Shown here one piece after another: positions 1-11,442 of a stretch of 64,000 nucleotides of DNA; within the stretch, counting starts at the first letter, position 1, and each line of letters starts with the position of its first letter. The DNA lies in the NCBI GenBank assembly GCA_025201765.1, contig MU623344.1:486219-550218 (forward strand). Direction: 5' to 3'. Position numbers and translations under genes: made by a program. The stretch is from Daldinia sp. FL1419. Its lineage: Eukaryota; Ascomycota; Sordariomycetes; Xylariales; Hypoxylaceae. The notes below the pieces were generated by a model. The model worked only from the letters and a program-made list of their open reading frames with translations, made no database searches and was not told the origin of the DNA.

Positions 1-1083
1 TCTTAGTACCATGTCGAAATCCTCGAGGATGTCCTGTCCTGCTATGTTCGTGTGCAATCGTCTAGTGGCTTTGGTTAAAGAACCCGCCGCCCAACCTGCC
101 ATATCGGCATCTCGTGAGTACTCTCCTGCGTTTGACAACTCGCCCAAAATGGCGTTTACGAAGTCCTCTGGGGTTGTATACTCATGAGCATCTTTAAGGA
201 CTATCATGAGGTCGTAAGCGTCGTGTTCCTCGCCTTCTATCCTCGGTAATCTCTGGCCTTCATCCGTCCTGGGCACCTGCTCGGATGGTTCTCTGGTATA
301 GTAGCGACTTGAAGTTGGTAGCGACTTGATAAACCAAGTACCGCGGTTTTGTATTCTGTATTGCTCATCTTCGCCCAAAACTTGCACGCGCGGATCTATG
401 GGGGGAACCGTAAGGGTTTGTGGTGGTTGAGGTCGATTATCCTCAGCTCCTTCTCCACCACGTCGTCGTCGTCGATCTTCCTCCTCTAGCCGGCGCTGCT
501 CCTCACGTTCGGCCTCAGTGCGACGCCAGGACGGATATCCAGGTATCCGACGGTCGGGCTGGAGTATCCTACTAGGGCGGGTTGACCCCTCTGGAGCCGG
601 TGGCGGCGGATGCGGTGCCGGTGCCGGTGCCGGTGCGGGACGTGTCGACGGGGCCTTCGGGGTTGGCGCTGGACCCGGAGGCTGTGGTGGATCCGGACGT
701 CTCCACGGACCAGGAATAGCAAAACGAGGAGGAGCAGGAGCAGGAGCAGGAGCAGGAGGCGCGGGAGGGATAGTATCGGACTCTCTCACTGGATCGGGGG
801 GGCCTGCACCTCGCCTCCAAGAGTCCAGGTCCAAGGCGCGCCGTCCCCGGTCCGCACCCGCGCGCAGGTGAGGTGGAACATATCTTCCCGGTCCTGTAAA
901 TCAGCACAAACTCTATTAGCCGGGCTTTTACGTGTTCGCGATGTGGATAATTTTCTTACTCGGAGGAGACGGATTCCTTGCAGGGGGCGGATCCGGCTGC
1001 TCTGACGGCGGATCTAGATCCATCCGTGAGAAGTCATTGCTAGGAGGAGAGTTCCCCTCGTGATCGTCGCTATTATTGCTCAT
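1..1083 (-). CDS. Unidentified Pro/Ala-rich protein, partial (runs off left edge), 2 exons
   Basis: I do not recognise this gene. Exon 1 runs 1083 to 960 from an ATG. A GTAAGA donor and a TTTACAG acceptor define a 66-nt intron (894-959), and exon 2 runs from 893 past base 1. The frame stays open for 339 codons and joins in phase (1 nt + 2 nt) across the intron. The N-terminal half is low complexity: acidic and Ser/Pro-rich, then a run of Pro-Ala dipeptides (about 750-715 and 640-605), then a Glu/Arg-rich stretch likely to be helical (about 520-455). The last 130 residues look globular, with a segment reading HDAYDLMIVLKDAHEY. No signal peptide or membrane segment is visible. Other frames across the repeat-rich GC stretch are shadows. 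The open frame and clean intron make a real gene likely; its function is unknown. Confidence 0.7.
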
Positions 1084-1857
1084 GCCTAGAATCTATATCT
1101 ATTCTGCCTTTGGCTGTGAGGGTTATTGACTATTGCCGCAGATAATTCCCAATAGAATACCGTGGAGAAATAATGCTATATGCGTTGCAAATAGGGCATA
1201 GAAAGAGTCTTGGGATAGATAGGATCTATATTTACGGTGGGAGATTAGTTAGATACCCAAGCATTATTTGTATACCGCGTTCGGTAGTCCTTTATGTTAG
1301 ACCACACCGAGTTGGGAAACGAAGGCGATTTGCTCAAAGAAACAACCACGCCCATTGTTTCCAAGGAATGTGTAGACTCCTTATCCTCGTTAACAAAACG
1401 GGATGATTCCCGTTTTGTTTCTGGAAGGAAGAGGGATAATTGTAGGATATATTAGTAGGCGGGTAGATAGTTGACTCAAGATAAACCTGTAATAAATATG
1501 CGTGGGTTACGTGGAACCGAGACCACGGTTAAGGGTTGCAAGTAGAGTATTAATAGAGTATTGCCTATCACGGTGTAATTACACTCTGGATAGGTTTGTT
1601 GGTGTGGTAGGATGGGGGGATGTTAATGGGGTTTTGGGCAGGCACATAAAGGGGTATTCGTTATTGATTAAATACTTCATCGACAACGAAACACCCGCTC
1701 GATTACATGCACCGATACTCTTATTAAAGTAAACTTATTTTTATATGTAATCCCCTATCTACTCGGAGTTTGTTTTGGTAGACGAAACAGTTGAGGTTAG
1801 ACTATGTTCATTTGTCCCTCGTTGGGACGTAGAAAAAAAACCAAACATTATTCCTCT
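1084..1857. other. Intergenic, no gene seen
   Basis: This holds the presumed promoter of the leftmost gene and the 3' flank of the ammonium permease gene. Short open frames here have no coding character. The one clear structure is the hairpin at 1392-1419. Confidence 0.6.
1392..1419. repeat. Perfect 12-bp-stem hairpin
   Basis: AACAAAACGGGA (1392-1403) is followed by a 4-nt loop TGAT and then the exact reverse complement (1408-1419). It lies about 310 bp upstream of the start codon of the leftmost gene. It could be a regulatory palindrome, a transcript-end structure or the relic of a small inverted-repeat element; the sequence does not decide. Confidence 0.75.
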
Positions 1858-3626
1858 CTATACTATTTTTTCGGGACCCTCGCTGCTCTTAGATGAGCCT
1901 GCACGGCCAGCGTGGGAAGTTGCCATCTCGGCTGACCCCGTGAGTAGGTCGCTGGTATGACGCTGTAACTCGACGTAGTCGTATGCAAATTCGCCTAACT
2001 GGTCATCGTCGATACCAATGTCCTCATTCTCAGCCGAAACGCGTAGGCTTAGGCCTGGGATAAGGTTCAGGAGGAATAGAATCACACAGGTTAGTACAAA
2101 AGAGTAAGAGAAACCCGCCACGCAGTCCGCGATCTGGTATCCTAGCTGTACGTAGTTGTGGTTGATCCATCCACCTGGAATTTCGGTGAACCCGTCAAGG
2201 GCCGCAATATAGTCACTATAGCGTGATAGTTTGTTTAGTATCTCGTCAACCGTAAGTCAAAGAAGATGTTTGTCAACTTACGCTGCAAATATACCGGTTA
2301 GAAGATTACCAATAATACCACCGATTCCATGAACGGCGAAGATGTCGAGCGCCTCGTCGACGCCCATGATAAACTTGAGCTTAGTGGCAAAGTTGCAGCC
2401 GATACCGCCCACAATACCAAAGACAACAGCAGCCCAAGGAGTCACAAAGCCAGCAGCCGGCGTGATAGCTACGAGACCAGCAATAGCACCCGAACAGAAT
2501 CCGACAACTGACCACTTCTTCTCAAGGCGATAGTCCAGGAGAGTCCACGTGATACCCCCTACAGATGCGGCTAGATGCGTGACGATGCAAGCCATAACGG
2601 CGCGCATATTAGCAGCGAGGGCAGAGCCACCATTGAAACCGAACCAACCAACCCAGAGAAAGACGGTGCCGAGGACGATATGAGTGACGTTATGCGGACG
2701 GTAGGGCAGACCTGCGGACTTAGCGTAGCCAGCCCTTTTGCCTATCATGACGGAAAACGCGAGTGCGGCAGCGCCGGACGAGATGTGGACTGGGGTACCA
2801 CCGGCAAAGTCGAGACCACCCATTTGAAAAGACCAGCCGTTGGCGTTCCACGTCCAATACGCGATAGGGTCATATACGATAGTAGCCCAGATGAACATGA
2901 AAACAATGCAAGGGAGCACGCGGGCTCGGTCGACAGCTGCGCCAATCGCAAGGGCCGGTCTGAAACGTATGCGCATCCACGTTAGAGACTTGATCGCGAA
3001 GAAACATGCACCAAGGTTATGACCTTGGATTCCATTGGAAAACTCACGTAATAGCGGCGAACATGCCCTGATACAAACAGAATAGGAGATCGGGAACCTT
3101 GGTACTGCCGACGGAGGGTTGGGCGAGGGTCTTCATGAGGCCGAAGTTGGAGAGATCACCGATGAAGCTGCTGCCGGTGTGGGAGAAAGTCAAGCTGTAG
3201 CCCCAGAAGAACCACTGAAAGTCGACGACGGCGATGGAAAGCATAGCCAGCATGATGAGTGAGAGCGCGGACTTGCGTCGCGCAAGACCCGAGTAGAAAA
3301 AGCCGACACCGGGAACCATAAGAAGAACGAGAGCAGCGCAAGTCATGATCCAAGCGAAGTCGCCGCTCTAGAATATAGCATATTCGTGTTAGCATTTTTC
3401 TTTTTAACTAGCCCATCCGTTCCCGCTCGACGATAGCAAGCATCTGACGTGCGCCAGGTTCAATTTCTTTTCTTTTCTTTCTCTTTTTTCTTTTTTTCTT
3501 TTTTTCTTCTTCTTATAATAATCGTACCTCGTAGAATTGGTTAAGATCTTGGACGCCGGTAGTATAACCGGCATCCGCATCGCCGATGGTGCCATTGTAC
3601 GGCGTAACGTACAAGCTAGCAGACAT
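1858..3626 (-). CDS. Ammonium transporter (MEP/AMT family), 4 exons, 484 aa
   Basis: This is a plasma-membrane permease for ammonium, of the AMT/MEP/Rh family. Exons are 3626-3528, 3367-3048, 2959-2282 and 2215-1858. The introns (160, 88, 66 nt) have GTACGA, GTGAGT and GTAAGT donors, and all junctions are in phase. Family hallmarks include VPGVGFFYSGLARRKSALS (residues 51-69), DFAGGTPVHISSG (190-202), a glycine-rich WVGWFGFNGGSALAAN block (242-257) and AVHGIGGIIGNL (348-359). His198 and His350 are the expected twin pore histidines. About eleven hydrophobic segments and the conserved cytoplasmic tail ending in GLSLRVSAENEDIGIDDDQLGEFAYDY-type sequence are present. Length is normal for fungal Mep proteins. 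The start was chosen because MSASL..YNGTIGDADAGYTTG is a typical N-terminus just before the first intron. Intron 1 holds a long pure purine tract on the sense strand. Which paralogue (high or low affinity) cannot be told. Confidence 0.95.
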
Positions 3627-6600
3627 GTTGACGCCGCCGGGAAGAAGACCAGCCGCTGCAACGTAGAATTAAAGAAAAGAGAAATAATCGAATAATTCCT
3701 CCTCGATGAGACAACGCGTCCCAGAAAGCCGGGTGTCGCAATTTGTTTTTTTTTTCAATTAGTGTTAACGATGGACCGAGACACAACGAAGGGAGAGAAG
3801 GAGAATATGAAGGTCTTGTTATCAGAAGAGAGTGTCCCAGGGGCGGGTGCCAATGCCTAAATAAATATGACCCAAGCTCAATGCAGGTTGATCAGTTAGA
3901 AAAGAGTCTCCCTCGACTGGCGGGACAATGTTTATTCAATGTATATGCAATGTACTCTACATGCCATGCTTCAGATGTTATCTGTGAGGTTGTGAGGTGC
4001 CGCGTACATTTCAAAGTACAAGAGGTACGAGGAGGGAACAAGTACAAGAGAAGGGTCATTTTTGCACGGCCTGTACGACCCACGCGACATGAAAGAACGA
4101 GTAAAGTTCCGATATTAGGAGACTTCAAGGTTCTTTGTTTCTTACAGAGAGGTACCTCCTAACGGTTAAAGATTAGATGATATTGCAGGTGCCCAGGTAC
4201 TGATATCGTAGTTCAGCTCTCGGCAAAGAGATATCGGACCCCTGACTGACTGGTATCTTTCCTATAACTAGTCATTTTTAAAAGTGAATTCATTGATAGG
4301 AGGTAAAGGTAAAGCTACCTTGGTGGAGCTACAACTGATAAGGACCCGAGAAGACGGTGCCAGGGTGGGCTTCCCACGCTTTCTCGCTAACCTTGCTGCT
4401 CTTGGCGTTGCGAGTGGGAGGGGTCCACGGGTCCACGAGTCCACGAGGGTGACTTGACGGCGCCGGATGAGATAGGCGACAGGATAATCGTACATGTTAT
4501 GTGGCTGCGTACCCGGAGTATCACCACTAAAAAGAGAAGAAACGCAGCAGTAGGATTCCTCCATGCAGCTCTGCGGAGAAACCACGAAAAGTGTGGCGTT
4601 CTTTGGACTTGGGAATTGGCTGGCCAAGAAGCAAAAAAACGATGGTACATCGAGGAGGCGCTTGTTTTGCTACTTGGAAGGTATTCTATCGCTACCTAGG
4701 TATATACCTAGGAATGTAGCTATATTTAATATGAAACTGGTCATCTTACTGTGACCTGGTTACCATCTAACTGCTTCGACAGCGAGATGCTACTAGGTTA
4801 CTGAGATCGCATAGTGTCCGCATTCGGATGCTGAAATGCCAACTAGGTCTTCTCTGAAGTACCTTACGGGTGGTGAGATGGGTCCATGTAAACCGTGAAA
4901 GAAAAGGTATAAGTACACCGGTACTACACGGGGACATTTGGCTCAGGGCTGTGCCGTAGGTCTTAGAACCGGGGAGCACGGCAACAGCCCCAATGCAGAT
5001 TCGACAAAAATGCATCTATAGGTTCTAAAAGGAGGTACGATATAATGTCCAGCACGTGGCTTCGTGAAGGAGAAAGCCTCGGCGAAAATGTACATTTGTC
5101 TAAGATATGTGGAAGGCGACGAGCATTCGAATTCTGAACCGTCTTTGAAAGAAACGTGTGAATACGTGGAGGAGCTGTGCGGTGTTGCGGTGTTGCGGTA
5201 TTGCGGTATTGCGGTGTGGCGATGACCAGAAAGGATAAGTTGGTCTGCAACTGAGAATAGTAACGGGCCTATTCGGTGCGCTTTCAAGAAGCTGAATAAA
5301 AATAAACCGAAACTCGAAAGATTATTCGTTGAAGCTTGAAATTGAAGCAAACAGCTACAACAAGAGAGAGAATATGTTCGGGTCCGAACTGGCTTTCCTT
5401 CTTTGACCCAAGACTAAAATTTACCAACATAGTCCATCATATGATGGGTTTACTATTTAAGGGCATGTTCGCGAGACTTTTATTCTTCTTCTGTTAGATA
5501 TTACCCTGGATTCCATCTATATAAAGATGGTATCGGACGTTCAAGACGTGACATTGGTCGTACAGCTCGAATATCAAGGGTCGATCAATCCTTGGCTTTT
5601 GTTGTAGGCTGTAAAAGAAGATCCGTCGGAGCTCAGAGCTACAACAGCAACACAAGAAGAAAGAAAAAAAGAGCCAACTGTCCTAACTTAGTGTGCGCCT
5701 CTTTACACATTCCTAAGATAAAAAAGGCTTCTAGAAGCAAAACAGATGGCTTGATTCTCATAACCTAGGTTAGATATTTCTGCCAGTCAGCCGTTAATAA
5801 AAATTTGTAAGAAATAATCAGCTTAGGTAGCCAGACAAACCGGATAAGCTGTCGTAGAAGGTCGAAGGAACAAGAGTGAGATCGGGCCAAGACTCTGCCA
5901 AGAAATACGCCCAGAGATAAGGGAAATGCGCTATCCAATAAGAAGAGGTCTTTATCTCGAAATGGATGTTACAAGTGGAGGGCCCCCCCTGTTGACCATA
6001 TCTGGAGCTAAAGGACAGGGCTGCTGGGGCTGCTAGGCTGCTAATTAGCGGAGTAAGAAGCTAGGTTAGGTACCTAGACTTGGACCTGGACCTGGACTTG
6101 AAGCTGGAACGCCCTGATACATACAAATACATACAATCTTGCCTTGTATCATCTCCGCGTCGCATCTTATCGACATCCCTATTTCTCGCACACCTACGCT
6201 TGAGAAGGGGTCTATTTTATACCTACACAACAACCAGGATAATCCCAATTCTTACATTACGCCCCAAACGCGTTGTCGGCTAGAGCTAGGCGCTCGGTAA
6301 CCTTAGGTAGGTAGCGAAACGGCTCGACACAGCCCCGGGTGAGGCATCATGCTGCCACGAATGCTCCGATCAACTGTAAAAACCGCGATACCGTCGCGTG
6401 ACTGTCGCATATGACAAACGCGGCGGGAACGGACATGTCGCGAGTTACCGCTGCCCTCTATCCGTGTAGCGTAAACATATCGTGTACCGAATTCGCAGCC
6501 CGTTTATCTACGTGGCCAAGTTTCATTCCAGCTTTTCCCGCAGTCGATTCTGCTTGTCTCCATACGTACAAGCGTCGTCGCCCGGGGCTGTTGCTAAATC

Positions 6601-7267
6601 AGCCCCAGGAATCTCAGCCCCGCCTGGATGCAGCGGTTGATAGGTATCTCAATATCTCTGTGCCGTGTGGTTATCCGAGTGGCTTCTACCAAGGCCGCGT
6701 CAATGGGCGAGATTAGATTCACTAGTCGTCGATCTATCCAAAGCATGTTGTCCCTCGCGGCGTCACGCCCGCCATAGGTACTAAGTTGGCATAGCCTTGT
6801 AGCCACAATCTATTTGAGGATAAGGCTATGCTCTATTTGCTACGTGCCGACTCGAAATTTCCGAAATCCCTACAGCGTGTGATGTACCACGAAGCATGTG
6901 GCTCTGATCAAACCAAGCGTAGGACCGGTTACACGCTTGACGTGCCTTGAGACAGCTACGTATGACAAACATGATACGCGGTTATCGTTGAAACAAGTCG
7001 AGCCAAAGTAGTCTGGTACGCCCTCTATAGTACCTAGATAGGCTACCCAAAGTGAGTAAGAAGGGAATCAACTTCATCGTAATCTAGGTAGACCCGCATT
7101 CCTTATTATATCCTCTCAACGGGGCTATAGAGTGCTTCCGCATAGGTAACGTTCATTCCCGTTATTCTATATCAGGTGTTATCTGTTCCTAATCTTGTTA
7201 CGGCTATCGTGTGATAGGCAGTGGCTCCTAAAGTCCATCACCCGGTACAGGCATGATAGAATCCGGA
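3627..7267. other. 3.6-kb intergenic region, no confident gene
   Basis: Several 60-140-codon open frames occur on both strands (for example near 3743-4162, 4268-4650, 6411-6716), but none shows a recognisable domain or convincing splice sites. The region has scattered copies of the palindrome ACCTAGGT and short tandem repeats (5179-5218; a 6-bp GGACCT-type run near 6077-6100). The right side of the permease start presumably holds its promoter; no specific GATA-type array was established. Confidence 0.5.
5179..5218 (+). repeat. 8-bp tandem repeat, 5 units
   Basis: Five consecutive units of GCGGTRTT lie in intergenic DNA: GCGGTGTT twice, GCGGTATT twice, then GCGGTGTG. It is a simple microsatellite with no gene on it. 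Confidence 0.8.
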
Positions 7268-7965
7268 TCACCGTGAACAGAATGGCCCATATAATAAAAG
7301 ACGAGCAGAAAGACCCGGAGCATGCGAACTATTGCTCCTTCTCGACTTTTCCATGAGTTCTCGCACCACCTGCTTCTCCGATTTCCACATTAGGGGTAAC
7401 CACGGGGGGTACTTGAACAGCTTCAACCAGAAATGGGGTTCGACGATAACGTGCATATGAAGATGGTGGATAGAGACGATGTCCGGCCAGTATATGCTCC
7501 CGAAAAGGACCCGGCGGCCGCGGTGAAAGCCCATGTGGACGTCGGCCGGTGGGACATCGGGACAGTAATTTTCCAGGAGCTGTTGTCCCAACTCTACCAT
7601 GGAATTTACTAGGGATGAGACTACTTAGTTTCACTTCAGGATATCATATCGAGTCGATTACTAACCCAGAGGCGCATCCTCATGCCCCAATTTCTCGACG
7701 TCGCGCCAGTCGTGCGACTTGGGCATTATAAGCCAGTGATGGCGTCCTGCTTTGCGTATGTTGTTTATCGCAACGAGTTCGTCATTCTGGATATATGATT
7801 AGTACATACAATACATTGTTTCGGCTGAAGCTTTTGAAGTGGTACCTCGTAAACGATGTTCTCCTCAAATCTACTTCGGTCACAGAAAATGCAATGCGTC
7901 TGCACCTTTTCCCTCCACTCCAAATGAGTCAAGTAGTGTATGAATGACCGTATCCCCTGGAACAT
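7268..7965 (-). CDS. HIT-family (histidine triad) protein, 3 exons, 193 aa
   Basis: This is a nucleotide-binding hydrolase of the HIT superfamily, HINT-like. Exons are 7965-7846, 7786-7666 and 7608-7268. Introns of 59 and 57 nt have GTACCA and GTTAGT donors, a TACTAATC branch site in the first, and all phases match. The protein has THCIFCDR (residues 23-30), the zinc/entry motif seen in HINT proteins. It then has ENIVYENDELVAI across intron 1, HHWLIMPKSHDW in exon 2, and the catalytic triad HLHMHVIV in exon 3 (H-x-H-x-H-hydrophobic). Only the spliced protein gives a continuous HIT domain; the single ORFs look meaningless alone. The first in-frame ATG (7965) is used. An upstream acceptor-like TTGTTTAG leaves open an additional 5' exon. 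Substrate and location are unknown; the C-terminal 35 residues are basic and unstructured. Confidence 0.85.
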
Positions 7966-8663
7966 TTTCGATACAGCTCGGTGCGTGGCACCTAAACAAG
8001 AAACCAAAGAAAAAGAGGCGTAATATTTCGTCCCGGAAGCATTGTGTCAGAGAATGATGTCCAAATAAAGAAGAATTCGGGTAATTACCGGCTTCTGTTC
8101 TGCAAATTTATTCCGCGATAGCACAGGGCTGCCTCAAGACTCAAGAATGGGAGGGGTACCATTGATAGAAACTTCATGTCTTGGTTATCTATGTTATTCG
8201 TTGCCGTAAAATAACTCGTCTGGCTAGTAGGAAATAATAGGCACACGTTTGCGGTTCTAGCCTTTAGGCATTACCGACACTACCTTACTCCGCCTCATCA
8301 GTTCAGTCGTGTAGGCCGCTAATTAGGGGCTATGAGAATATACACATTTTACCGAGCCCCTGGAGGGGTGAATATATTTGTGTTTATCGAGCAAAGAGGG
8401 GGGGTTACTGCATGTTCACAATGGTTAACCAAACACTAATTTATTCTCCGGCTAGTAATGCTTAATCAAGGCATAGAAACTGTAAATACTCGGTAGACAT
8501 GGGCAGCAAACGTAGGGAACACTTGGTGATTGGCGGAGCCAGTAATACCACTTTGAATATGAACTTGGGCTCATGTCAGATGTACACTTACAAAACATAA
8601 AGACGATTAACTTGTATCTTATAAACTTACATCTTTATACGTTTATCTGTGGTAATGTTTTAA
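7966..8663. other. Intergenic, nothing recognised
   Basis: This lies between the HIT gene start and the HET gene stop, both on the minus strand. It is the probable promoter of the HIT gene. No coding frame or structured element was found apart from a G-run near 8396-8404. Confidence 0.5.
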
Positions 8664-10718
8664 CTAGATTATTTCGACTCTCCTTTTTTCTCTCTCGTTA
8701 GACCAGGAATCATAGTCATCAATTTCAAACATGCCGACTCGCGTATATACATCTTGTGTTGTATTCGTAGAACATACCAGCAACAGAGCTAACCCGCACA
8801 CTTCCGCGGTTGTCCCACGGATAGTTCTACCTCTTCCAAGTTGTAGAAACAATATATCTATCTTCGGCAGGCAGTGTGGACTATGATCAAAGTAAACCAG
8901 CCCTCCAAGAGGTGGGTATACGCGGTATGCTTTGGGGCCCTCATCACCTGAAAACAAAGAGCCAGGTGCAAAGTCAGACTCACTGACGGTTACGATAATC
9001 GACCAGCTTGATAAACCGATTGTTGCTCCGCTTACGCGTCCATAGGGATTCTTCCCGATCACGTTTGTACCGGTGCTATGAAGCTCTACAGGACAGGGAC
9101 GTCTGAAGATATCGATTTTGATCATTTCGTTGAAAATTTTCCGGAGGCCCCAAATTTGCCCGCGGTGAGCCACAGGGCCGTCAAATGCCGCCCAAGACCA
9201 AGATGGAATGCCCTTAAAGGGTGTCTCTGGTGGCCATATTTCGTACACTTTGGGTAAAGGAAACTTGATGTGATGCTCCTCGAAGCTAGGGAACCACGTA
9301 AGCCCGACTAGTAAATCGCTCTTCCATAAACCAGCCAAATATTGGTCCCCGGGGTTGATGCGTTCCCATTCAGCGGCGAATCCAGCTAGCGCTGGAAGCC
9401 TATCTTCCGGGCGTGACAACAGACGGCATGAATACTGCTCTACACATATATACCAAGAGTTATAAAAGACAGAAACATGTGAAAGAGGGGGGGTGAGATC
9501 CTTCTTGCCCAATATTCCCGAAAACTGAATACATGATAGCTCTTGAGAATCAGATTCATCAACTTTATCTTTAAAGGACATTGCACGTTGATATTCCGAG
9601 GCTACAGCTTCTCTACATTCCCACATCAGCCCCTTTTTTGTATAGTGAACAATACGTGGAGACATATGCCTCTCTTGCAATACCCAGGCACGAGTTTGCA
9701 AAGGACCTCTTAACTCTTGCATCATAGTAGCGACTACCGGCTGCATAGTGACAGTCAGCTCTGGTGTGGAACTTTTATCCTTATATACTAATCGGACCGG
9801 TTTCAACTTTCTCGATTTGAAAAGTCCTTCACTCGAATCTTTGGCGTCAGAAGCAGCGATAGTCAATACCGCGTTCGCGTATATCGAATTCATCCTCGCA
9901 CATTCTACCTCGAAATCAGTTTCGTCGTCCTGTACGATGCATAACGAATCAATCCAGAGATATCGGATGCCTAGTTGCCTGCAAGTTCTCACGGCGTCAT
10001 AGAATGTCGGCGGTAGCCGATCTTCGCGAATGCCATTCATATTCTCTTGCAAGCTTTCTAAAGTCGTCTTCAAGGGTTGCTGTTGGCCCCAACAGTGACT
10101 CAGTGCGATGTAGGCAAGATTTTTGTCGTGCAAATTACTTGTTGAACAAAGACGAACGGCTTCGAATGTAGAGGGCACGCTAACGTCCAAAAGTCGTTTA
10201 GGTGGTTCGGATATCACATTTCCTCGGCAAATCTTATGACTACTACGGCATTCCTCTAGCCAGGATCTTATAAGAGCGAAAGTAGCCGGGGAATCTGACT
10301 CGACTATCATATCATCCGGAGTAGAGTAGAAGGGCCTGAACATAGATCCGTTCGCATGGACCGTAAATGCTTGGTCAATTTGCTTATAGCAAAAGCCAAA
10401 CTCAATCCGGAGGTTTCCGGGGCGAGGGCTGGCCAAACGAATCCCTTCGCAGTGGTCTGGATATTGTGAAAGGTACTTATCCGGGTCGTAAAACCCAATC
10501 CTGAGAGCGTCTTCTAATAGCAAGCAAAGACGACAACCTGCCGCTGCAGATAACTTTAGCTTCTCAAAAGCTTCACGGCCATCAATTAGCCTATGATTTG
10601 TGACCGGTGCTCTGGGTCTCAAGTCGCTCAAATGCTGAAAGACCGCTGCAGGTATATTTTTGCAATTATTGCACAGTTTAGTATATTCGTGCCCTGAGAT
10701 TTTGAGCTCCGATCCCAT
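8664..10718 (-). CDS. HET-domain (heterokaryon incompatibility-type) protein, single exon, 684 aa
   Basis: This is a fungal HET-domain protein, a family tied to non-self recognition and regulated cell death after hyphal fusion; most members have no assigned partner. The three canonical blocks are visible: AYIALSHCWG (residues 202-211); DAVRTCRQLGIRYLWIDSLC with following IVQDD (241-265); and SIYANAVLTIAASDA (278-292). The N-terminus has paired cysteines typical of the family (LCNNC at 15-19, CRLC at 62-65, and C157/C164). A C-terminal IPSWSWAAFDG block (IPSWSWA) is also a family hallmark. There is no intron in the 2055-nt frame, and the start ATG at 10718 is the first in frame. Nothing in the C-terminal half resembles WD repeats, ankyrin repeats or a NACHT domain, so the fusion partner class is unclear. 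It sits about 5 kb from the AT-rich block. Confidence 0.93.
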   Translation of the reverse strand: MGSELKISGHEYTKLCNNCKNIPAAVFQHLSDLRPRAPVTNHRLIDGREAFEKLKLSAAAGCRLCLLLEDALRIGFYDPDKYLSQYPDHCEGIRLASPRPGNLRIEFGFCYKQIDQAFTVHANGSMFRPFYSTPDDMIVESDSPATFALIRSWLEECRSSHKICRGNVISEPPKRLLDVSVPSTFEAVRLCSTSNLHDKNLAYIALSHCWGQQQPLKTTLESLQENMNGIREDRLPPTFYDAVRTCRQLGIRYLWIDSLCIVQDDETDFEVECARMNSIYANAVLTIAASDAKDSSEGLFKSRKLKPVRLVYKDKSSTPELTVTMQPVVATMMQELRGPLQTRAWVLQERHMSPRIVHYTKKGLMWECREAVASEYQRAMSFKDKVDESDSQELSCIQFSGILGKKDLTPPLSHVSVFYNSWYICVEQYSCRLLSRPEDRLPALAGFAAEWERINPGDQYLAGLWKSDLLVGLTWFPSFEEHHIKFPLPKVYEIWPPETPFKGIPSWSWAAFDGPVAHRGQIWGLRKIFNEMIKIDIFRRPCPVELHSTGTNVIGKNPYGRVSGATIGLSSWSIIVTVSESDFAPGSLFSGDEGPKAYRVYPPLGGLVYFDHSPHCLPKIDILFLQLGRGRTIRGTTAEVCGLALLLVCSTNTTQDVYTRVGMFEIDDYDSWSNEREKRRVEII

Positions 10719-11244
10719 GTTGGTATGGCTTCGGGTCTAGGTATGTAGGTGATGGTTAAAGCTAATTTATACGTAACTCGTTTAAAACTCTACTGTTTTC
10801 CTCTGAAAAAGCGTCGTTAGGAATAGTGCTATATGGTGATAAACTACCTAGATACTTGCCGATATAGAACATGGAACCGTACCCGATGCCTTTTCGAAGG
10901 GGTAGAGAGGAGGCCTCGAGAGTAAGGCTCCCCGTGGCGGAGTCGGTCCAGTAATCATCTGTGGGCTAATCCGCTTATACCCCATCATCATATAATTTGT
11001 TTCCCCTTAGGCGGGCATTGTTAACTATGAAGGCAGTTTTCTAAGCCCACCTATTTATTGGAAGCCCGCCTCAGAGCCTTAGACCTATCGTCCCATTAGC
11101 AACTGATCTTACCTTGATTCTCAAGTCTCACAACACCCGCATCAGGCAACGATATCGCGTTCTCGCATTTTATGCTACGAATTATGCGGTTGAGCATGCG
11201 AACTACCCGTGAAGGGACTTCAGAGTATCTCGAGATAACGCATA
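10719..11244. other. Intergenic, nothing recognised
   Basis: This is the upstream flank of the HET gene. It contains copies of the TACCTA/TAGGTA motif (about 10736-10750, 10848-10860), but no coding signal. Confidence 0.5.
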
Positions 11245-11442
11245 ATGTCTCATTTTCAAGGCACCTTGAAACCCAAGGGTAATAAGGTGGTTCCTTTGGG
11301 AAAGTTTGTGTACTACGCGAAGAAGTTCGGGAATGCCGGGAGGATGGTGGCTCGTTTGAACCTGTATTTCGCTAAGTCTACATTGAAAATTTCTGTTGGT
11401 GATATTATTTCGGAATTACGATTTGGTTTGTCGCGAGTGTGA
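11245..11442 (+). CDS. Small hypothetical ORF, 65 aa
   Basis: I do not recognise this. The ORF starts MSHFQGTLKPKGNKVV, is basic (Lys/Arg-rich) and lacks a signal peptide. Codons end in G or T more than expected for random sequence here, and the start context (ATAATGTC) is acceptable. There is no intron signal that joins it to anything. It could be a genuine small protein or chance. A second small frame at 11566-11694 (MPSAHTWDDFYPEAAHS...) lies just downstream in the same orientation and may be part of the same locus. Confidence 0.3.
   Translation: MSHFQGTLKPKGNKVVPLGKFVYYAKKFGNAGRMVARLNLYFAKSTLKISVGDIISELRFGLSRV

Noticed and set aside
486..1005. Several open frames on both strands across the GC-rich repeat
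   Set aside because: They are shadows produced by the Pro-Ala-coding repeat of the minus-strand gene, which has a longer frame and a proper intron.
2329..3022. Plus-strand ORFs and a second minus-strand frame
   Set aside because: Antisense or off-frame shadows of the ammonium permease exons.
3743..4162. 139-codon + strand ORF
   Set aside because: It begins with TTG in a T-run, shows no domain, no ATG near the start and no splice support.
4268..4650. Overlapping minus-strand ORFs of 87-119 codons
   Set aside because: Low complexity, no recognisable motif, and both start with codons of doubtful use; likely chance.
6411..6716. 101-codon + strand ORF starting with ATG
   Set aside because: No motif and no codon pattern like the neighbouring genes; kept only as a possibility.
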